Below, piece by piece: positions 40,365 through 50,222 of a stretch of 64,000 bases of DNA. The stretch is from Orbus hercynius (GTDB lineage: Bacteria > Pseudomonadota > Gammaproteobacteria > Enterobacterales > Orbaceae): assembly GCF_003634275.1 (NCBI RefSeq), contig NZ_RBWY01000001.1, positions 124,001-188,000 on the forward strand, in the 5' to 3' direction. Each line of letters starts with the position of its first letter. The first letter of the stretch is position 1. The notes under the pieces were generated by a model. It worked only from the letters and a program-made list of their open reading frames with translations, did no database searches and was not told where the DNA came from. A program made the translations under genes and the position numbers.

Positions 40365-40779
40365 TTTAGATAATAACTATTAATTTATAGGGTAAAAATA
40401 GGTAAAAAAATAATTTATTTTGATCATTTGTGCTATTATCAGGATCTTTATTGCGGTAAACCCCTGTAAAATTAAGGGAATAAAGCATTCATAAAGTTAT
40501 CCCCGATGGCTGTGGATAACTTTGTGAATAGTTTCTTGAAAACGTAGCTAATCGCTAGAAATAACACGCTTTATTCTAATTTGTTTAGATAGTAAACATA
40601 AAATATCAATATTATATAAATCAAATAGTTAGGATAAATCAAGTGTCGGTTATAGCCAGCTTTAACTTGATTTTTAAAACGGCCAATGTGGAAATGAATT
40701 AATGCCAAAGGTCAAGCCTTTTTTGGGGATAAATTTTATTTACTACACATAGATAATGTGATAATAGAAAGGACAATGT
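40365..40779. other. 415-base intergenic region upstream of uvrB
   Basis: AT-rich, no gene found on either strand. It holds the DnaA-box inverted repeat described separately. I looked for a LexA box of the form CTG-N10-CAG and saw none. TGATAATAG just before the uvrB ribosome site offers a possible -10. Confidence 0.6.
40493..40523. promoter_or_regulatory. DnaA-box inverted repeat upstream of uvrB
   Basis: A perfect 10-bp inverted repeat AAAGTTATCC / GGATAACTTT with an 11-base spacer. Its right arm contains TGTGGATAA (40511-40519), the exact complement of the consensus DnaA box TTATCCACA. The left arm has the weaker box TTATCCCCG (40497-40505). A DnaA site upstream of uvrB is known in E. coli, so DnaA control is the likely reading. 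It could also fold as an RNA hairpin. Confidence 0.65.
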
Positions 40780-42783
40780 ATGCGAAATTTCAAATTATGT
40801 TCAGAATTTAGCCCAGCAGGGGATCAGCCCGAAGCAATAAAAAAAATTAATCAAAATTTAGATGATGGTATTGCACATCAAACCTTACTTGGTGTAACGG
40901 GATCGGGTAAAACCTTTACAATGGCTAATGTGATTGCAACCCATAATCGTCCGACTGTTATTTTAGCACCTAATAAAACATTAGCCGCTCAGCTATATGG
41001 AGAGATGAAATCCTTCTTCCCTGATAATGCGGTTGAGTATTTTGTTTCATATTATGATTATTATCAACCTGAGTCTTATGTTCCAACAACTGATACTTTT
41101 ATTGAAAAAGATGCGTCGATTAACGAACATATTGAGCAGATGCGATTATCCGCGACGAAATCGCTATTGGAGCGACGTGATGTTGTCATTGTTGCATCGG
41201 TTTCGGCGATTTATGGCTTAGGTGCACCAGAAACCTATATGGCTATGATTTTACATTTAACTAAAGGTACTATTACCGACCAACGCGCGATCCTGACGCG
41301 TTTAGCTGAAATGCAATACAAGCGTAATGATATTGGTTTTAATCGCGGTACGTTTCGCGTGAGGGGCGATGTGATTGATATTTTCCCTGCTGATTCGGAC
41401 ACATTAGCGGTGCGAGTGGAATTATTCGATGAAGAAGTCGAAAAATTAGTATTATTTGATCCTTTAACCGGTAGCGTTGTTAATGAAGTCTCGCGTATTA
41501 CAGTTTATCCGAAAACGCACTATGTTACGCCTCGTAATATTCTTGAGAATGCGATTGCACAAATCAAACAAGAGTTGGTTGATCGACAAAAAATTTTATT
41601 AGATCAAAATCGTTTGCTTGAAGAGCAGCGTTTGACCCAACGTACTTTGTTTGATTTAGAGATGATGTCTGAGTTAGGTTACTGTTCTGGCATTGAAAAC
41701 TATTCACGTTATCTATCACAGCGTAAGCCCGGCGAACCTCCAGCTACATTGTTTGATTATTTACCGGCAGATGGTCTACTGTTTATTGATGAATCGCATG
41801 TTGCAGTGCCACAAATAGGTGCAATGTATAATGGCGATCGTTCTAGAAAACTTAATTTGGTTGAATATGGTTTTAGGCTGCCGTCAGCGTTAGATAATCG
41901 ACCGCTTAAATTCAGTGAATTTGAACAGATCATGCCACAAACAATTTATGTGTCAGCCACACCCGCAAAATATGAAATAGAAAAATCGGGTGAAGAGATT
42001 ATTGAACAAGTCGTGCGCCCAACTGGCTTGCTCGATCCTGTGTTGGAAGTCAGGCCGGTGATGACACAAGTTGACGATCTATTATCTGAGATAAAACAGC
42101 GCATCATATTAAGTGAACGGGTTCTCGTTACTACGCTGACTAAACGAATGGCTGAAAATTTAACAGATTATTTTTCAGAACATGGCATAAAAGTGAAATA
42201 TTTACATTCTGATATTAATACGGTTGAGCGAATGGAAATTATTCGTGATTTACGTCTAGGCGAAGTTGATGTTTTAGTTGGAATAAACCTATTACGTGAG
42301 GGACTTGATATTCCTGAAGTATCTTTAGTGGCTATTTTAGATGCTGATCGTGAAGGTTTTTTACGTTCGGTAAGCTCATTAATTCAAACTGTTGGTCGGG
42401 CAGCTCGTAATGTCAATGGTAAAGCGATTTTATATGCTGATAAAATTACGCCAGCGATGCAACAGACTATCGATGAAACGGCGCGAAGACGTAATAAGCA
42501 GCAAGAATTTAATCAAGAGCATCATATTGTACCTTCATCTGTTAAAAAACAGATTCAAGATATCCTTGATGCGGGTTTAAGTACAAAGAAATCAATCAGT
42601 AAAGCGAAAATATTTGAACCTGGCAAGAACTATGATTATGTGTCGGTCAAAGAGGTACAAGCTCGAATTAAAGAGCTTGAAAGTATGATGTATGAAGCGG
42701 CTAAAAATCTTGAATTTGAACGTGCAGGCGTGCTACGCGATGAAATTAAACAGTTAAGAAGTGATTTTATCACGTTATCTTGA
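40780..42783 (+). CDS. uvrB: Excinuclease ABC subunit B
   Basis: Damage-verifying helicase-like subunit of nucleotide excision repair. Walker [16 protein letters not shown] starts at residue 38, the beta-hairpin motif is [17 protein letters not shown], Walker B with [20 protein letters not shown], then helicase motifs ([22 protein letters not shown]). The C-terminal UVR domain (last 35 residues, [16 protein letters not shown]) binds UvrC. 667 residues. AAAGGA sits 6 bases before the ATG at 40780. No SOS box is visible upstream. Confidence 0.98.
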   Translation: MRNFKLCSEFSPAGDQPEAIKKINQNLDDGIAHQTLLGVTGSGKTFTMANVIATHNRPTVILAPNKTLAAQLYGEMKSFFPDNAVEYFVSYYDYYQPESYVPTTDTFIEKDASINEHIEQMRLSATKSLLERRDVVIVASVSAIYGLGAPETYMAMILHLTKGTITDQRAILTRLAEMQYKRNDIGFNRGTFRVRGDVIDIFPADSDTLAVRVELFDEEVEKLVLFDPLTGSVVNEVSRITVYPKTHYVTPRNILENAIAQIKQELVDRQKILLDQNRLLEEQRLTQRTLFDLEMMSELGYCSGIENYSRYLSQRKPGEPPATLFDYLPADGLLFIDESHVAVPQIGAMYNGDRSRKLNLVEYGFRLPSALDNRPLKFSEFEQIMPQTIYVSATPAKYEIEKSGEEIIEQVVRPTGLLDPVLEVRPVMTQVDDLLSEIKQRIILSERVLVTTLTKRMAENLTDYFSEHGIKVKYLHSDINTVERMEIIRDLRLGEVDVLVGINLLREGLDIPEVSLVAILDADREGFLRSVSSLIQTVGRAARNVNGKAILYADKITPAMQQTIDETARRRNKQQEFNQEHHIVPSSVKKQIQDILDAGLSTKKSISKAKIFEPGKNYDYVSVKEVQARIKELESMMYEAAKNLEFERAGVLRDEIKQLRSDFITLS

Positions 42784-42914
42784 TTGATCTTTCATCAATA
42801 GTTACCCGTAATTAAGTCATAATATCGGCTTGGCATAATTGTTACAATTGAAATTGTCTGTTAGTTTGATATCTGCTAGTATGCTTAACAAAATTGATTC
42901 GTAAAGGAATAAAA

Positions 42915-43280
42915 ATGGAAAATAGCAATATTATTCAAGTTGAAGTTGATGTTTTTCTCATGAAAAAAATGTCATTTATTGGCACGATGCAGAAGATTTT
43001 TGGCGTTTTTGCCATTATTGGTGGCGCATTAACATGTCTTGGTATTATAACGGCAATATTGGGCGTTCCTTATTTGATAGCGGGGATAAAATTATTTAAA
43101 TCGGGTAGTGCATTTTCTTATGCTTCATATACTCATGACAGTAAATTTATGAAAGAGGCAATTGTAAATTTGGCCTCATATTGGCTATACACGTTAATTA
43201 TGATTATTATTACAGTTGTATTTTATATTATTGCTTTATTGATGATGTTTACCATTTTTGCACGTGGGCAGTATTATTAA
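42915..43280 (+). CDS. Small membrane protein, DUF5362-like
   Basis: 121 residues with two hydrophobic regions (about 24-60, FIGTMQKIFGVFAIIGGALT, and about 90-117) joined by a short loop. The pattern of a first pair of helices with GVPYLIAGIKLFKSG recalls the DUF5362 family. Start placed at ATG 42915, which has AAAGGA 6 bases upstream; an ATG 21 bases earlier is also in frame. Function unknown. The downstream gene starts 36 bases later. Confidence 0.7.
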   Translation: MENSNIIQVEVDVFLMKKMSFIGTMQKIFGVFAIIGGALTCLGIITAILGVPYLIAGIKLFKSGSAFSYASYTHDSKFMKEAIVNLASYWLYTLIMIIITVVFYIIALLMMFTIFARGQYY

Positions 43281-43316
43281 AGTTAGTAATACACTCGTTG
43301 TGACAAGGAGAACAGC

Positions 43317-43673
43317 GTGACAATTATTCGAATCGATGCCGATGATCGTTGGTCGGAAGCGACTATACATAATGACGTTATCTATTATACCAGTGTGCCA
43401 GCTAATTTAGTTGCTGATGTTTATGAACAGACTAAAAGTGCATTAAGCGAGATTGACGCAATACTTGCTCGAGCGAATAGTGATAAAACGCATATTTTGG
43501 ATGCAACAATTTTTATTGTCGATAAAGCCGATTTCGCCGCTATGAATAAAGCATGGGATGAGTGGGTGGTTAAAGGCCAAGCGCCTGTACGCTGCACTGT
43601 GCAAGCAGGGTTAATGAAAGATAGCTATAAAGTTGAAATTAAGATCATTGCTGCGGTTAAAAAGTCGTCTTAA
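43317..43673 (+). CDS. yoaB: RidA/YjgF-family protein, YoaB type
   Basis: 118 residues, close to E. coli YoaB over the whole length (TIIRIDADDRWSEATIHND, DATIFIVDKADFAAMNKAWD, APVRCTVQAGLMKD). The conserved Arg in VRCTVQAGL binds the carboxylate of imine substrates in RidA relatives that deaminate enamines and imines. Whether YoaB itself is a deaminase is not known. GTG start with AAGGAG 6 bases upstream. Ends before a strong terminator. Confidence 0.92.
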   Translation: MTIIRIDADDRWSEATIHNDVIYYTSVPANLVADVYEQTKSALSEIDAILARANSDKTHILDATIFIVDKADFAAMNKAWDEWVVKGQAPVRCTVQAGLMKDSYKVEIKIIAAVKKSS

Positions 43674-43708
43674 TATTTTATTCTTATCGCTACTTTGCGT
43701 AGCAAGCA

Positions 43709-43736
43709 GGTTCTGCCGTTGTATGCAGAACCTTTT
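43709..43736 (+). terminator. Terminator after yoaB
   Basis: Perfect 8-bp stem GGTTCTGC / GCAGAACC, 8-base loop, then TTTT. It lies between the convergent yoaB and fabA. In the fabA direction it lacks a T-run. Confidence 0.85.
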
Positions 43737-43741
43737 AATCA

Positions 43742-44263
43742 TTAAAAAGCGGTCGTATCTTGGAATAGACCGACTTTAAGATCCGTTGCTTGATAGATAA
43801 GTTTACCATCAACAAACACTTCACCATCGCCAATCCCCATAATCAGACGACGATTAATGACACGTTTAAAGTGGATTTTGTAGGTCACTTTTTTTGCTGT
43901 TGGCAGGACTTGGCCGGTAAATTTCACTTCACCAACACCTAGCGCACGACCCTTGCCTTTACCACCTACCCAACCAAGGTAAAATCCAACTAATTGCCAC
44001 ATTGCATCAAGCCCTAAACAGCCTGGCATTACAGGGTCATTAGTGAAATGGCATTTAAAAAACCATAGATCAGGATTGATATCAAGTTCTGCTTCTACAT
44101 AACCTTTTTCAAAGTGCCCACCTTGCTCGTTCATTTCGACCACTCGGTCCATCATTAACATTTGATCTGACGGTAATGGTGGTCCATCAATCCCAAATAA
44201 TTCGTTATTACCTGATTTTATCAGGTCTTCTTTTGTATAAGATGATTTGCGTTCAAAAGTCAT
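43742..44263 (-). CDS. fabA: 3-hydroxydecanoyl-ACP dehydratase/isomerase FabA
   Basis: Makes the cis double bond for unsaturated fatty acids. 173-residue hot-dog-fold enzyme. Catalytic His 72 ([11 protein letters not shown]) and Asp 86 ([10 protein letters not shown]) are present, and [16 protein letters not shown] is the conserved core. AAAGG lies a few bases before the ATG. Upstream is a FabR-like palindrome and then lonH, the same gene pair as in E. coli, where ycbZ precedes fabA. Confidence 0.98.
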   Translation of the reverse strand: MTFERKSSYTKEDLIKSGNNELFGIDGPPLPSDQMLMMDRVVEMNEQGGHFEKGYVEAELDINPDLWFFKCHFTNDPVMPGCLGLDAMWQLVGFYLGWVGGKGKGRALGVGEVKFTGQVLPTAKKVTYKIHFKRVINRRLIMGIGDGEVFVDGKLIYQATDLKVGLFQDTTAF

Positions 44264-44300
44264 ACGTAACCTTTTATATGTTATATCTTTAAGTAAAAAA

Positions 44301-44324
44301 TTAAGCGTACAAGTGTAAGCTTAA
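44301..44324. promoter_or_regulatory. FabR-like palindrome upstream of fabA
   Basis: TTAAGCGTACAAGTGTAAGC followed by TTAA forms a near-perfect 24-bp palindrome. The core AGCGTACA-AG-TGTAAGCT resembles the AGCGTACA..TGTACGCT site I recall for FabR, the repressor of unsaturated fatty acid genes. It begins 38 bases upstream of the fabA start on the minus strand, where the promoter should be. Confidence 0.6.
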
Positions 44325-44342
44325 ACAGGCTTTTTTGCAATG

Positions 44343-46079
44343 CTATTTACGCCATTTATGAAACCAGCCAGTGGGGCGTTTTTCGTGACTGATGGTCATT
44401 TGTATTCTGGCTTGAATGAGTTTGTATAAACTAATAGTATTTTCATCTCGATAAGCGATGCCTGTGAGTAAGTATAATGCATCTGCGACATTATCGACCG
44501 TCCAAATTGAAAATTGTTCATTTTTAATCGCGGTGGTAATGTCATTATTTAAACAGAGATGGCGCTGATTACTTGAAGGAATAATGACCCCTTGTTGACC
44601 CGTCAAGCCTTGATTTTGGCATACGGCAAAAAATCCAGCTATTTTTTCGTTTACACCACCAATTGCTTGTACGTGACCAAATTGATCCACAGAACCTGTC
44701 ACCGCTAACTGCTGATCAATTGGCTGCCCTGATAAGGCGCTAATTAAAACACATAGACCCGCAAGTGACGCACTGTCGCCATCCACTTCATTATAAGATT
44801 GTTCAAAGACTAATGAGGCTGAAAAAGGCAGTTGGTGAGTGAGGGCAAATTCAGATGTAATGAATGATTGCATTATCATCATGCCTTTAGAGTGAATATT
44901 ACCAGCAAGTTCATTTTTACGTTCAATATCAATGAACTCACCATCACCAAAATGGATTAAGCAGCTTAAACGGGTAGGTTCACCAATCGCTTTAGGATGA
45001 CCTGGGTATTCAACCACTGATAAGCCATTGATTTGCCCAACCACTTGTTCTTTGGTATTAATCATTACTTGGTTTGTGAAAATGGCCTCTCGAAAACGCT
45101 CAACTAAATAATTTTCACGCCAGTTTTTTTGCTCGATTGCAATGTTGACAGCACTTGCATCAATATCATCAACGGCTACTTGTGCCGCATAAGTTAATTG
45201 ATTATTTAGCCAGTCAGGCAATAAGGGTATAAGCGATTGATCTTCTGTATATTGTGTTCCTGCTTTGATTAATTCACTGATGGCTGAGTGATTAATGTTC
45301 GGTAATTGTTGATAACTTGCTAAAAATTTTACATATGCTGACCATTTTTTGATATCGTCATCAGATTTAATCACTAATTCGTTTTCAAACTCTGCATACA
45401 GGGCTGACTCATAGAACTCGGGATCATCCTCTTGCAACTCAGCCATACTGAGCCTATCACCCACTAATACAATGCGTAAATCAAGTGGCATCGCTGGAAT
45501 GGTAATAGGCAATGGATTGGCATCATCGGTTGAGAACCATTCATATTCACCACTCATCACCATATTCTTTAAGCGAGCCCAAATATTTGGCTGTGAAAGA
45601 AGGGTGCGTAACCCTAAGATTAATACACCGCCATTGACATTGTGCACTAGCCCTGGTTGCAGTTTAAATAGATTATCTTCGGGTTGTCTGACACATCCAA
45701 ACAAACGTTCATGATCTATCCAAGTAGAAAATTGGCACCGATCTATGGCGGCAAAATTATCTTGTTTAGACTTTGCCGGTGACAAGGTGATTTTTCGATC
45801 GTTAATATGGTAAGCAAAGCCCATTTGTACCGATGGCGGCAATATTGATTCAATCGAATGATGTAGTAACGAAAAAAATAGCTGACTTTCAGGTGCTTTT
45901 AATAACATAAATCGAGGCTGATAAGTCTTCCTGTTGGTCGGACATAACATCGATAACGCCGATTGAATCCGAGGCTGCAGTGTTAACAAATCTGCCTCGA
46001 GTGTGAGATTATCTAATAATGACGAAATATGGTCAGTAATTGGCTGTGTTTCTTGCCAAGTCAGTCGTTTAATTGTCAA
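44343..46079 (-). CDS. lonH: Lon-like protease LonH (YcbZ)
   Basis: 578 residues. The C-terminal Lon-type protease domain has the Ser-Lys dyad at Ser 436 (DGDSASLAGL) and Lys 479 (GGVNEKIAGFF). The N-terminal two thirds align with YcbZ, including LQPGLVHNVNGGVLILGLRTLL, and resemble a degenerate AAA+ region in which I see no Walker A P-loop, so ATP use is doubtful. Target unknown. Upstream of fabA, with a 79-base gap carrying the fabA control site. Divergent from yejM. Confidence 0.93.
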   Translation of the reverse strand: MTIKRLTWQETQPITDHISSLLDNLTLEADLLTLQPRIQSALSMLCPTNRKTYQPRFMLLKAPESQLFFSLLHHSIESILPPSVQMGFAYHINDRKITLSPAKSKQDNFAAIDRCQFSTWIDHERLFGCVRQPEDNLFKLQPGLVHNVNGGVLILGLRTLLSQPNIWARLKNMVMSGEYEWFSTDDANPLPITIPAMPLDLRIVLVGDRLSMAELQEDDPEFYESALYAEFENELVIKSDDDIKKWSAYVKFLASYQQLPNINHSAISELIKAGTQYTEDQSLIPLLPDWLNNQLTYAAQVAVDDIDASAVNIAIEQKNWRENYLVERFREAIFTNQVMINTKEQVVGQINGLSVVEYPGHPKAIGEPTRLSCLIHFGDGEFIDIERKNELAGNIHSKGMMIMQSFITSEFALTHQLPFSASLVFEQSYNEVDGDSASLAGLCVLISALSGQPIDQQLAVTGSVDQFGHVQAIGGVNEKIAGFFAVCQNQGLTGQQGVIIPSSNQRHLCLNNDITTAIKNEQFSIWTVDNVADALYLLTGIAYRDENTISLYKLIQARIQMTISHEKRPTGWFHKWRK

Positions 46080-46231
46080 AGTCGTGGTCTTTTAAAAAGT
46101 ATTAAATTAATTAGATGATTATACCTGATTTATGGCAATAGATAAAAAATTTACAGAAAGATTTTGTAAAATCGGTTAAACTACTCTTCATTCATTGAGA
46201 TAAACTAATCAATTGGCATTTTTACTATTTT

Positions 46232-47974
46232 ATGGTCAAGCTTAAACCGAATTCATTACGCGATGATCGCGCCACTCAAATCGTTAGCTGGGGCCATTGG
46301 TTTGCACTATTTAACATCTTTTTAGTCATTATTCTTGGCAGCCGTTATCTATTTATAGCCGATTGGCCACAAACATTGCTAGGCCGAGTTTATGCCATTA
46401 TCAGTTGTATTGGGCACTTTAGTTTCTTAACGTTTATTGTTTACCTTATTGTCTTATTTCCACTGAGTTTTTTTCTTCACTCATCAAGATGGCAGCGTAT
46501 TATTGCGGTTATTATTGCGACCGTCGCTATCACTATATTACTGATTGATATTCAAGTGTTTGCTCACTTTCGCATGCATTTGAACTTTTCAATTTGGCAG
46601 ATATTGACCTCAGCCGATCAAAGTAATGTGCTAAGTTCACAATGGCAACGTTTATTTATTTTTGTGCCGTTTATTTTACTCATTGAGAGTATATTTGCGA
46701 TCTGGAGCTGGCGTAAGCTACGCAGTTTGACTAAGCGTAGCCAGTATTGTCGACCTTTTATTGCTTTGTTTATCTTCTGCTTTATTAGTTCTCACTTGAT
46801 TCATATTTGGGCTGATGCTAACTTTTATCGTCCAATTACTATGCAGCGCTCTAGCTTACCGATCTCTTATCCGTTGACGGCAAGGCATTTTTTAGAGCGC
46901 TATGGTTTTATTGAGCAAGGCAATTATGAGTCACGTGTGAGGCAAGAAGGTAATCCTTTTGCGATTGCTATTGAATATCCATTGGAGAAAGTGCGCTATG
47001 AAAGCACTCAAGCACCTTATAATATTTTAATGATCGTTGTCGATAATTGGAATGCTGATAGTCAGCTGAGTAACATGCCAAATTTAGCTGAATTTGCTAA
47101 TAAAAACATTCAATTTATTAATCATTTCAGTGCTAGTGATAAATCATTTTTGGGTGAGTTTTCACTTTTTTATGGCTTGGATCCTAATTATTATAATAGC
47201 ATTCTGGCAAGCCATAAATCGTCGATCTTTATCGATACATTAACCAAGCAGCGCTATAGTTTGGGTTTATTTTCTTCCGATAGTTTTGACCATCCTTTAT
47301 ATCGATATGCATTGTTATCTAATTTCTCAATGCCGGCAGAGACACAATCACAATCATTTGCCGCGACAACCGACTTATGGTTATCTTGGTATTACGATTT
47401 GCAAAAAGTGGATAACAGTGCACCGTGGTTTTCAGTGATTCAGTATAAAAATAATGAAAAAGCCCATACCGTTAAACAGCAGCAAGCATTGGATAGTGCG
47501 ATTGAACGTGTTATACAATCCTTGCAAACGACCGGCCAAATGGAGCGAACGGTTGTTATTGTCACGGCCAGTAATACTGCTTCACCTAATGATGATCACG
47601 AGTTTAATCGGCAACAGCTACGAGTGCCGTTGATTATTGCGTGGCCAAATCGAGATGCTCAAGTGATTACCACACCGACATCGCATGTTGATATTATGCA
47701 AACCTTAATGCAAGAGGTACTACAAGTTAAGACGGCATCAAAACAGTATAGCCAAGGTGAAAACTTATTTTTACCGAATGGTCGCCAATGGCTAGTTGCT
47801 GGCACTGAGCAAGATATTGCCGCGCTTTATCCTGATAAAACCATTGTGATTGATAATTCAGGGCATTATCAAATTTATAATTTTGCGGATGAATTACAAA
47901 AAAATGAAACACTCGGTCTGTCCACTTTTTTACAAATCGTGACGGATAATCGGCGATTTATGGTTAGTCACTAG
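46232..47974 (+). CDS. yejM: LPS-synthesis regulator YejM (PbgA/LapC)
   Basis: 580 residues with five N-terminal membrane helices (VSWGHWFALFNIFLVIILGS first), then a periplasmic sulfatase-fold domain that in the family lacks catalytic metal residues. Strong match to E. coli YejM throughout (IADWPQTLLGR, HIWADANFYRPITMQRSSLP, SYPLTARHFLERYG, LGLFSSDSFDHPLYR). Known role: senses periplasmic LPS and blocks LapB-FtsH degradation of LpxC, which links it to lpxC in this window. No clear Shine-Dalgarno precedes the ATG. Confidence 0.95.
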   Translation: MVKLKPNSLRDDRATQIVSWGHWFALFNIFLVIILGSRYLFIADWPQTLLGRVYAIISCIGHFSFLTFIVYLIVLFPLSFFLHSSRWQRIIAVIIATVAITILLIDIQVFAHFRMHLNFSIWQILTSADQSNVLSSQWQRLFIFVPFILLIESIFAIWSWRKLRSLTKRSQYCRPFIALFIFCFISSHLIHIWADANFYRPITMQRSSLPISYPLTARHFLERYGFIEQGNYESRVRQEGNPFAIAIEYPLEKVRYESTQAPYNILMIVVDNWNADSQLSNMPNLAEFANKNIQFINHFSASDKSFLGEFSLFYGLDPNYYNSILASHKSSIFIDTLTKQRYSLGLFSSDSFDHPLYRYALLSNFSMPAETQSQSFAATTDLWLSWYYDLQKVDNSAPWFSVIQYKNNEKAHTVKQQQALDSAIERVIQSLQTTGQMERTVVIVTASNTASPNDDHEFNRQQLRVPLIIAWPNRDAQVITTPTSHVDIMQTLMQEVLQVKTASKQYSQGENLFLPNGRQWLVAGTEQDIAALYPDKTIVIDNSGHYQIYNFADELQKNETLGLSTFLQIVTDNRRFMVSH

Positions 47975-47993
47975 GGCAGCGCCATGAGAATAT

Positions 47994-48012
47994 TGACTTG
48001 CGAAAGTCATTT
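47994..48012 (+). terminator. Weak terminator-like hairpin after yejM
   Basis: TGACTT-GCGA-AAGTCA stem-loop followed by TTTACT, 20 bases after the yejM stop. Confidence 0.4.
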
Positions 48013-48034
48013 ACTAATCTCCCTTTGGACGTAA

Positions 48035-48550
<516 letters not shown>

Positions 48551-48559
48551 TTTTCAGTC

Positions 48560-48583
48560 AGGCTCCGCTTTCGCGGAGCCTTA
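48560..48583 (+). terminator. Terminator after nanQ
   Basis: Perfect 9-bp GC-rich stem AGGCTCCGC / GCGGAGCCT with a TTTC loop. The T-tail is short, but the stem is strong. Confidence 0.75.
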
Positions 48584-48713
48584 AATCAGCAGCTTAAAAT
48601 GATCACTTAGGTTGGCTAATCAATTAAACTCATCACAGTTTCTTTTACTATTTATCAAATCATCGAGATTATGGTAATCTTAAACATTACTTTATTGTTG
48701 TCACTTGATACCC

Positions 48714-49919
48714 ATGAAATTACCTCGTTTATCGCTATTATCACAAATTTGTATTACGCATTTAATTAGTCATATTCATATGTTAGTGCTACCGGTTTTA
48801 ATGCCTGTCATGCTACTTACGCGCCAGGATGTCGATTTTATCCAAATTGGTTTTGCTATCAGTGTTTTTAATATTGTTTCTGCGGTGGTTCAAGCACCGG
48901 TCGGTTTTTTTGTCGATCGCATCGGACCGAAGCGTGTGTTATTAACGGGTTTGATTATTGGGAGCTTAAGCTTTTTATCCATCGGCTTAATTGAGCACTA
49001 TATTTGGTTGATTATTGCGATGGGGATTGCGGGCGCAGCCAATGCCGTCTATCATCCTGCCGATTACGCAATTTTATCGCAAAATGTGACTGAAAAACGA
49101 ATGGGTAGAGCCTTCTCATTACATACATTTAGTGGTTATATTGGTTTTGCAGTTACGCCGACGTTAATGTTAACGGTGAGTGCGTTTTATAACGTGGGTA
49201 TGGCATTTATTGTCAGTGGTGTTATTGGACTCATTGCGGTTGTGATTTTATATCCTAAAGCACGTAATGAAGGGCGTAAAAAAACAGAGGAAAGCCAGTC
49301 AATTGAGCATAAAGAATCAACAAACAAAGTCAGTACTAAATTGCCTTTAATGACACCCGCCATCTTTTTTATGCTGATTTTGTTTTTATTACTCAGTTTA
49401 AGTGGTGGTTCAATTCAAAACTTTTCGGTTTCAGCATTAGTGACTGGTTATCATATTTCGTTAGCGGATGCCAATGTGGCTTTAACGGCATTTTTAGTCG
49501 CTAGTGCTGTGGGCGTATTAGTTGGTGGGCAACTTGCTGATTATTCTAGTCGTCACGGTTTTATTGCCACTGCTGCACTAGCCGTGACGGCGCTGCTGGC
49601 CGTGTTAGTTGCGCTCTTATCTGTGTCATCGACGCTCATTATTACGCTGATTATTGGGGTGATGGGCTTTTTATCTGGACTCATTGCGCCCTCGCGCGAT
49701 ATGCTTGTGCGTAATATCTCGCCTAAAGGTGCGGAAGGGCGAGTGTTTGGAATTGTATCGACAGGATTTAATATTGGCGGTACGATTGGCCCTGTTTTAT
49801 TCGGTTGGATTTTAGATCAAAACTCCCCAAGAGGTATATTTTGGTGTACTGCTATTTTTATGGCGTTAACTGCAATGATTGCATTTTATCAAGAGATAAA
49901 AGGCACAAAAAGACAGTAA
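48714..49919 (+). CDS. MFS transporter, fosmidomycin-resistance-like
   Basis: About 401 residues with twelve predicted membrane helices and a central loop around 190-210. First-half motif DRIGPKRVLLTG is MFS motif A. GAANAVYHPADYAILSQNV resembles the Fsr/YfnA-like subgroup that exports small compounds. Start placed at ATG 48714; a TTG three codons earlier is possible but unsupported. No Shine-Dalgarno is obvious. The substrate cannot be inferred. ycgL begins 16 bases later. Confidence 0.85.
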   Translation: MKLPRLSLLSQICITHLISHIHMLVLPVLMPVMLLTRQDVDFIQIGFAISVFNIVSAVVQAPVGFFVDRIGPKRVLLTGLIIGSLSFLSIGLIEHYIWLIIAMGIAGAANAVYHPADYAILSQNVTEKRMGRAFSLHTFSGYIGFAVTPTLMLTVSAFYNVGMAFIVSGVIGLIAVVILYPKARNEGRKKTEESQSIEHKESTNKVSTKLPLMTPAIFFMLILFLLLSLSGGSIQNFSVSALVTGYHISLADANVALTAFLVASAVGVLVGGQLADYSSRHGFIATAALAVTALLAVLVALLSVSSTLIITLIIGVMGFLSGLIAPSRDMLVRNISPKGAEGRVFGIVSTGFNIGGTIGPVLFGWILDQNSPRGIFWCTAIFMALTAMIAFYQEIKGTKRQ

Positions 49920-49934
49920 CAAAGGAACAAGACG

Positions 49935-50192
49935 ATGATGTGGTGTTATATTTACCGAAGCTCGAAAAAAGAAAATAGTTATTTATATGTAGCAAAAGAA
50001 AATGATTTTTCTCAAGTACCTAAGGTCTTGATGGACGTGTTTGGCACACCTAGTTTTGCCATGAAAGTGCTATTAGATGGTAAACGGCAGTTTGTCGTCG
50101 GTCATGCACAAGAGATTGAGGATAAAATTAATAGCGATGGCTTCTTTTTGCAGATGCTAAAAGACGATGATTTTTATATTGGTACCAACTAA
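49935..50192 (+). CDS. ycgL: YcgL-family small protein
   Basis: 85-residue protein matching the YcgL domain (CYIYRSSKKENSYLYVAKEN, FGTPSFAMKVLLDGKRQF). Shorter than many relatives, which carry a C-terminal extension. AAAGGA about 8 bases before the ATG at 49935; a second ATG follows directly. Cytosolic, function unknown. It sits with mltB and ycgN. In E. coli ycgL and ycgN are also close neighbours. Confidence 0.9.
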   Translation: MMWCYIYRSSKKENSYLYVAKENDFSQVPKVLMDVFGTPSFAMKVLLDGKRQFVVGHAQEIEDKINSDGFFLQMLKDDDFYIGTN

Positions 50193-50222
50193 GGTCACCC
50201 GCTAAATGGTGAGGAGTTATTG

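Noticed and set aside
40493-40523. Chromosomal replication origin at the DnaA boxes
   Set aside because: Only one consensus and one weak box, few GATC sites, no AT-rich 13-mer array and no gidA, mioC, dnaA or rpmH neighbours. A uvrB regulatory site explains it better.
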